Of a DNA stretch of 64,000 bases, positions 62,390 to 64,000 are shown in pieces. A model generated the notes under the pieces. That model did no database searches and was not told the origin of the DNA. It saw only the letters and a list, made by a program, of their open reading frames with translations. This stretch comes from an uncultured Acidobacteriota bacterium. GTDB lineage: Bacteria; Acidobacteriota; Blastocatellia; RBC074. A program made the position numbers and the translations under genes. The stretch lies in assembly GCA_902825875.1 (NCBI GenBank), contig CADECP010000025.1, positions 42,804 through 106,803 of the forward strand, written 5' to 3'. Numbering within the stretch: position 1 is the stretch's first letter; every line of letters starts with the position of its first letter.

Positions 62390-62548
62390 CGTGTTCGTCA
62401 CCGCGTCAAATTCTGACGCATTCCTAAGCACAATCAGTAGCAGTTGCGAATAACAGTAGTTTTGTTGTGTCTACTCCAAAGTCTTACCGCATATAGAAAC
62501 CGCAGGCGAAGCTGAATCGTGTAAACGCAGCTTCGAATGCGGTTTTTT
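62390..62548 (+). ncRNA. Candidate small RNA or cspA leader transcript
   Basis: A near-consensus promoter is followed by about 160 bases without a likely coding sequence. They contain the hairpin GCGTCA-AATTC-TGACGC (about 62404-62420) and end in a hairpin (CCGCAGGCGAAGCTG with CAGCTTCGAATGCGG) and a T run. I do not recognise a known RNA family. It may instead be the attenuated leader of cspA, which begins 175 bases downstream. Confidence 0.45.
62500..62548 (+). terminator. Rho-independent terminator
   Basis: CCGCAGGCGAAGCTG and CAGCTTCGAATGCGG pair (with a small internal bulge) over a loop, followed by TTTTTT at 62543-62548. Confidence 0.8.
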
Positions 62549-62723
62549 GCTTTGGAGACGTTGCCCCGCAAAAAGGTGAGGCATCATCATCTCCCCCTGA
62601 GCTTGATCTCAGGCAAAAGGGTTCGAATGTTGAGCGCCGAAGAACGCGGAGGTTGTGATTGGCGAGCGGCTTGTTACCGCTGACTGCTCGTTAACCCGTT
62701 AAACCCCAGGAGGTATTTTCACC

Positions 62724-62939
62724 ATGGCAGAAAAGAAACAAGGCAAAGTTAAATGGTTCAATAACGCAAAAGGTTATGGCTTTATTGAGCAGCCGGACGG
62801 CACCGGCGATGTGTTTGTCCATTACTCCGCGATTCATATGGACGGCTTCAAAACGCTCGAAGAAGGCCAGGTGGTCGAGTACGAATTGGTGCAAGGGCCG
62901 AAAGGCAAACAGGCTGAAAAAGTCACCAACGTGCAATAA
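62724..62939 (+). CDS. cspA: Cold-shock protein
   Basis: 71 aa, the usual Csp length. Five-stranded OB fold with RNP1 KGYGFI (about 15-20) and RNP2 VFVHYS (about 30-35), the two nucleic-acid-binding motifs; [19 protein letters not shown] is characteristic. Strong ribosome-binding site CCAGGAGGTATTTTCACC. It has an untranslated leader of at least 175 bases, as is common for cold-shock genes where the leader controls translation. A terminator follows at 62966-63007. Confidence 0.95.
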   Translation: MAEKKQGKVKWFNNAKGYGFIEQPDGTGDVFVHYSAIHMDGFKTLEEGQVVEYELVQGPKGKQAEKVTNVQ

Positions 62940-62965
62940 CTTTCAGCTTCGCAACTATCGAAAAC

Positions 62966-63007
62966 AAAAACGCCTTGCCTGTTGTCACCAACGGGCAAGG
63001 CGTTTTT
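62966..63007 (+). terminator. Rho-independent terminator after cspA
   Basis: AACGCCTTGCC pairs with GGGCAAGGCGTT over a loop, followed by TTTTTG. Confidence 0.92.
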
Positions 63008-63094
63008 GTCGAAGTTTGAATTTTCCCAGCCGCTTCAATAAACTGCCTTTCCGGTTCGCCGAGACCAATTTTAATCGCAGAAAATCGTTATCCA

Positions 63095-64000
63095 ATGTTG
63101 AAGATATACAACACACTGTCGAATCAAATCGAAGAATTCAAACCGCTGGAACCGAACAAAGCCGGTATGTATGTTTGCGGCCCGACGGTTCATGACTTCG
63201 CTCATATCGGAAATTTCCGTACGTTTTTGTTTGCTGATTTGCTGCGCCGCTACTTGAAGTTCAAAGGCTATGCTGTGCATCACGTCATGAACATCACGGA
63301 CGTGGACGACAAGATCATTCGCAAATCGGTTGAACGGGGAAAAAGTCTGCGCGATTACACCACAATTTATACGGATTACTTTTTTGAAGACCTGTACGCG
63401 CTCGGAGCGGAAGCTCCGGAAGAAATCCTGCGCGCGACTGACCACATTCCGGAGATGGTGGGCATCGTGAAACGGCTGGAAGCCAACGGCCACACTTATG
63501 AATCAGAAGGTTCAACGTATTTCCGCATCAACACTTTTGACGGATACGGCAAACTTTCCAAAGTGAAATTCGAGGGCAACGTCGTCGGGGCCAGCGAGCG
63601 TGTGGACTCTGATGAATACGAAGCCAAAGAAAACGCCCGCGATTTCGTGTTGTGGAAAGCCGCCAAACCCGGCGAACCGTTTTGGGAAACGGAACTCGGC
63701 AAAGGAAGACCCGGCTGGCATATTGAATGTTCGGCGATGTCCATGAAAGCTTTGGGCGAAACCTTCGACATTCACGTCGGTGGCGTTGATCTGGTTTTTC
63801 CGCACCACGAAAACGAGATTGCTCAATCTGAAGGCGCGACGGGCAAACCGTTCGTCAAGTATTGGGTTCACGCCGAATTCCTGATGGTCGAAGGTCAGAA
63901 AATGTCCAAATCATTGGGCAACTACTACACTTACCGCGATCTGGTTGAAAAAGGTTATTCCGCGCGAGCGATTCGGTATTTGCTGCTGTCAGCGCCGCAT
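63095..64000 (+). CDS. cysS: Cysteinyl-tRNA synthetase, 3' end beyond the window
   Basis: First 302 residues; frame continues to the window edge. Class I synthetase motifs: the zinc Cys and HIGH-like site in MYVCGPTVHDFAHIGNFRTF (about 25-44), ITDVDDKII (about 66-74), HIECSAMSMK (about 209-218), the zinc HHEN, and KMSKSLGNYY (about 269-278). It charges tRNA-Cys with cysteine. The start ATG at 63095 follows the cspA terminator by 87 bases. Confidence 0.95.
   Translation, partial: MLKIYNTLSNQIEEFKPLEPNKAGMYVCGPTVHDFAHIGNFRTFLFADLLRRYLKFKGYAVHHVMNITDVDDKIIRKSVERGKSLRDYTTIYTDYFFEDLYALGAEAPEEILRATDHIPEMVGIVKRLEANGHTYESEGSTYFRINTFDGYGKLSKVKFEGNVVGASERVDSDEYEAKENARDFVLWKAAKPGEPFWETELGKGRPGWHIECSAMSMKALGETFDIHVGGVDLVFPHHENEIAQSEGATGKPFVKYWVHAEFLMVEGQKMSKSLGNYYTYRDLVEKGYSARAIRYLLLSAPH

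Larger units (their letters stand above)
62273..62723. other. Intergenic stretch (451 bp) with a candidate small RNA and the cspA leader
   Basis: No supportable protein gene. It holds a strong promoter (62355-62383), a hairpin pair and a terminator (62500-62548), then about 150 bases of cspA leader with a short hairpin CCTGAGCTTGATCTCAGG near 62595-62612 and the ribosome-binding site AGGAGGT at 62709-62715. Confidence 0.6.

Noticed and set aside
62208-62453. Small open frame across the candidate small RNA region
   Set aside because: It overlaps the acetyltransferase in another frame, lacks a ribosome-binding site and has no recognisable protein pattern.

Overview
The window looks like chromosome of a free-living Gram-negative bacterium, most probably an acidobacterium of the Blastocatellia type. 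This is inferred from a large carboxypeptidase-regulatory-domain TonB receptor, quinoprotein and cytochrome c genes, a DUF1080 protein, a two-precursor lasso-peptide locus and many palindromic interspersed repeats. No rRNA, tRNA, CRISPR array or transposase was seen.

Layout. (1) 84-18118: exopolysaccharide/O-antigen-type cluster, all on the + strand. It has seven glycosyltransferases, a SAM methyltransferase, two asparagine-synthase-type proteins, a polymerase-like membrane protein, GDP-mannose 4,6-dehydratase, a NodU/CmcH-type carbamoyltransferase and a priming sugar transferase. (2) 18236-25880: lasso-peptide locus. It encodes a FAD oxidoreductase, PqqD-like leader-binding protein (B1), B2 leader peptidase, asparagine-synthetase-like cyclase, two 56-residue precursors, an HPr-kinase-like peptide kinase, a PRMT-like methyltransferase and a nucleotidyltransferase. 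(3) 25979-45855: metabolic and envelope genes. These are a beta-helix lipoprotein with a diheme cytochrome, NDH-2-type dehydrogenase, homoserine dehydrogenase, MsrB, D-aminoacylase, pyruvate kinase, five consecutive TlpA-like thioredoxins, YacG, an M48 protease, a nitrilase, dCTP deaminase, an acyl-CoA ligase and a MatC-like permease. (4) 46069-58705: SGNH hydrolase, giant TonB receptor, DUF1080 protein, MFS transporter, M24 peptidase, beta-propeller lactonase, and a quinoprotein dehydrogenase with its cytochrome. (5) 58970-64000: a lone Flp pilin behind a consensus sigma-54 promoter, a second polyprenyl-phosphate sugar transferase, a GNAT, a possible small RNA, a cold-shock protein and the start of cysS.

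The most unusual feature is a set of unrelated palindromic repeat families (76 bp, 88-90 bp, 96-97 bp and others) that lie not only between genes but inside reading frames. They occur in frame within two glycosyltransferases and the lasso B2 peptidase, and they supply the stop codons of several other genes. This resembles the protein-coding palindromic elements known from Rickettsia. Three tandem short repeats (two heptamers and one hexamer) also sit in frame in coding sequence.

The second main result is the lasso locus. Both precursors match the canonical leader pattern YxxPxLxxxGxxxxxT and predict 18-residue cores with Ala1, Asp9, a glycine run and a single hydroxyl residue, the C-terminal Thr. 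That Thr would be the natural target of the adjacent kinase.
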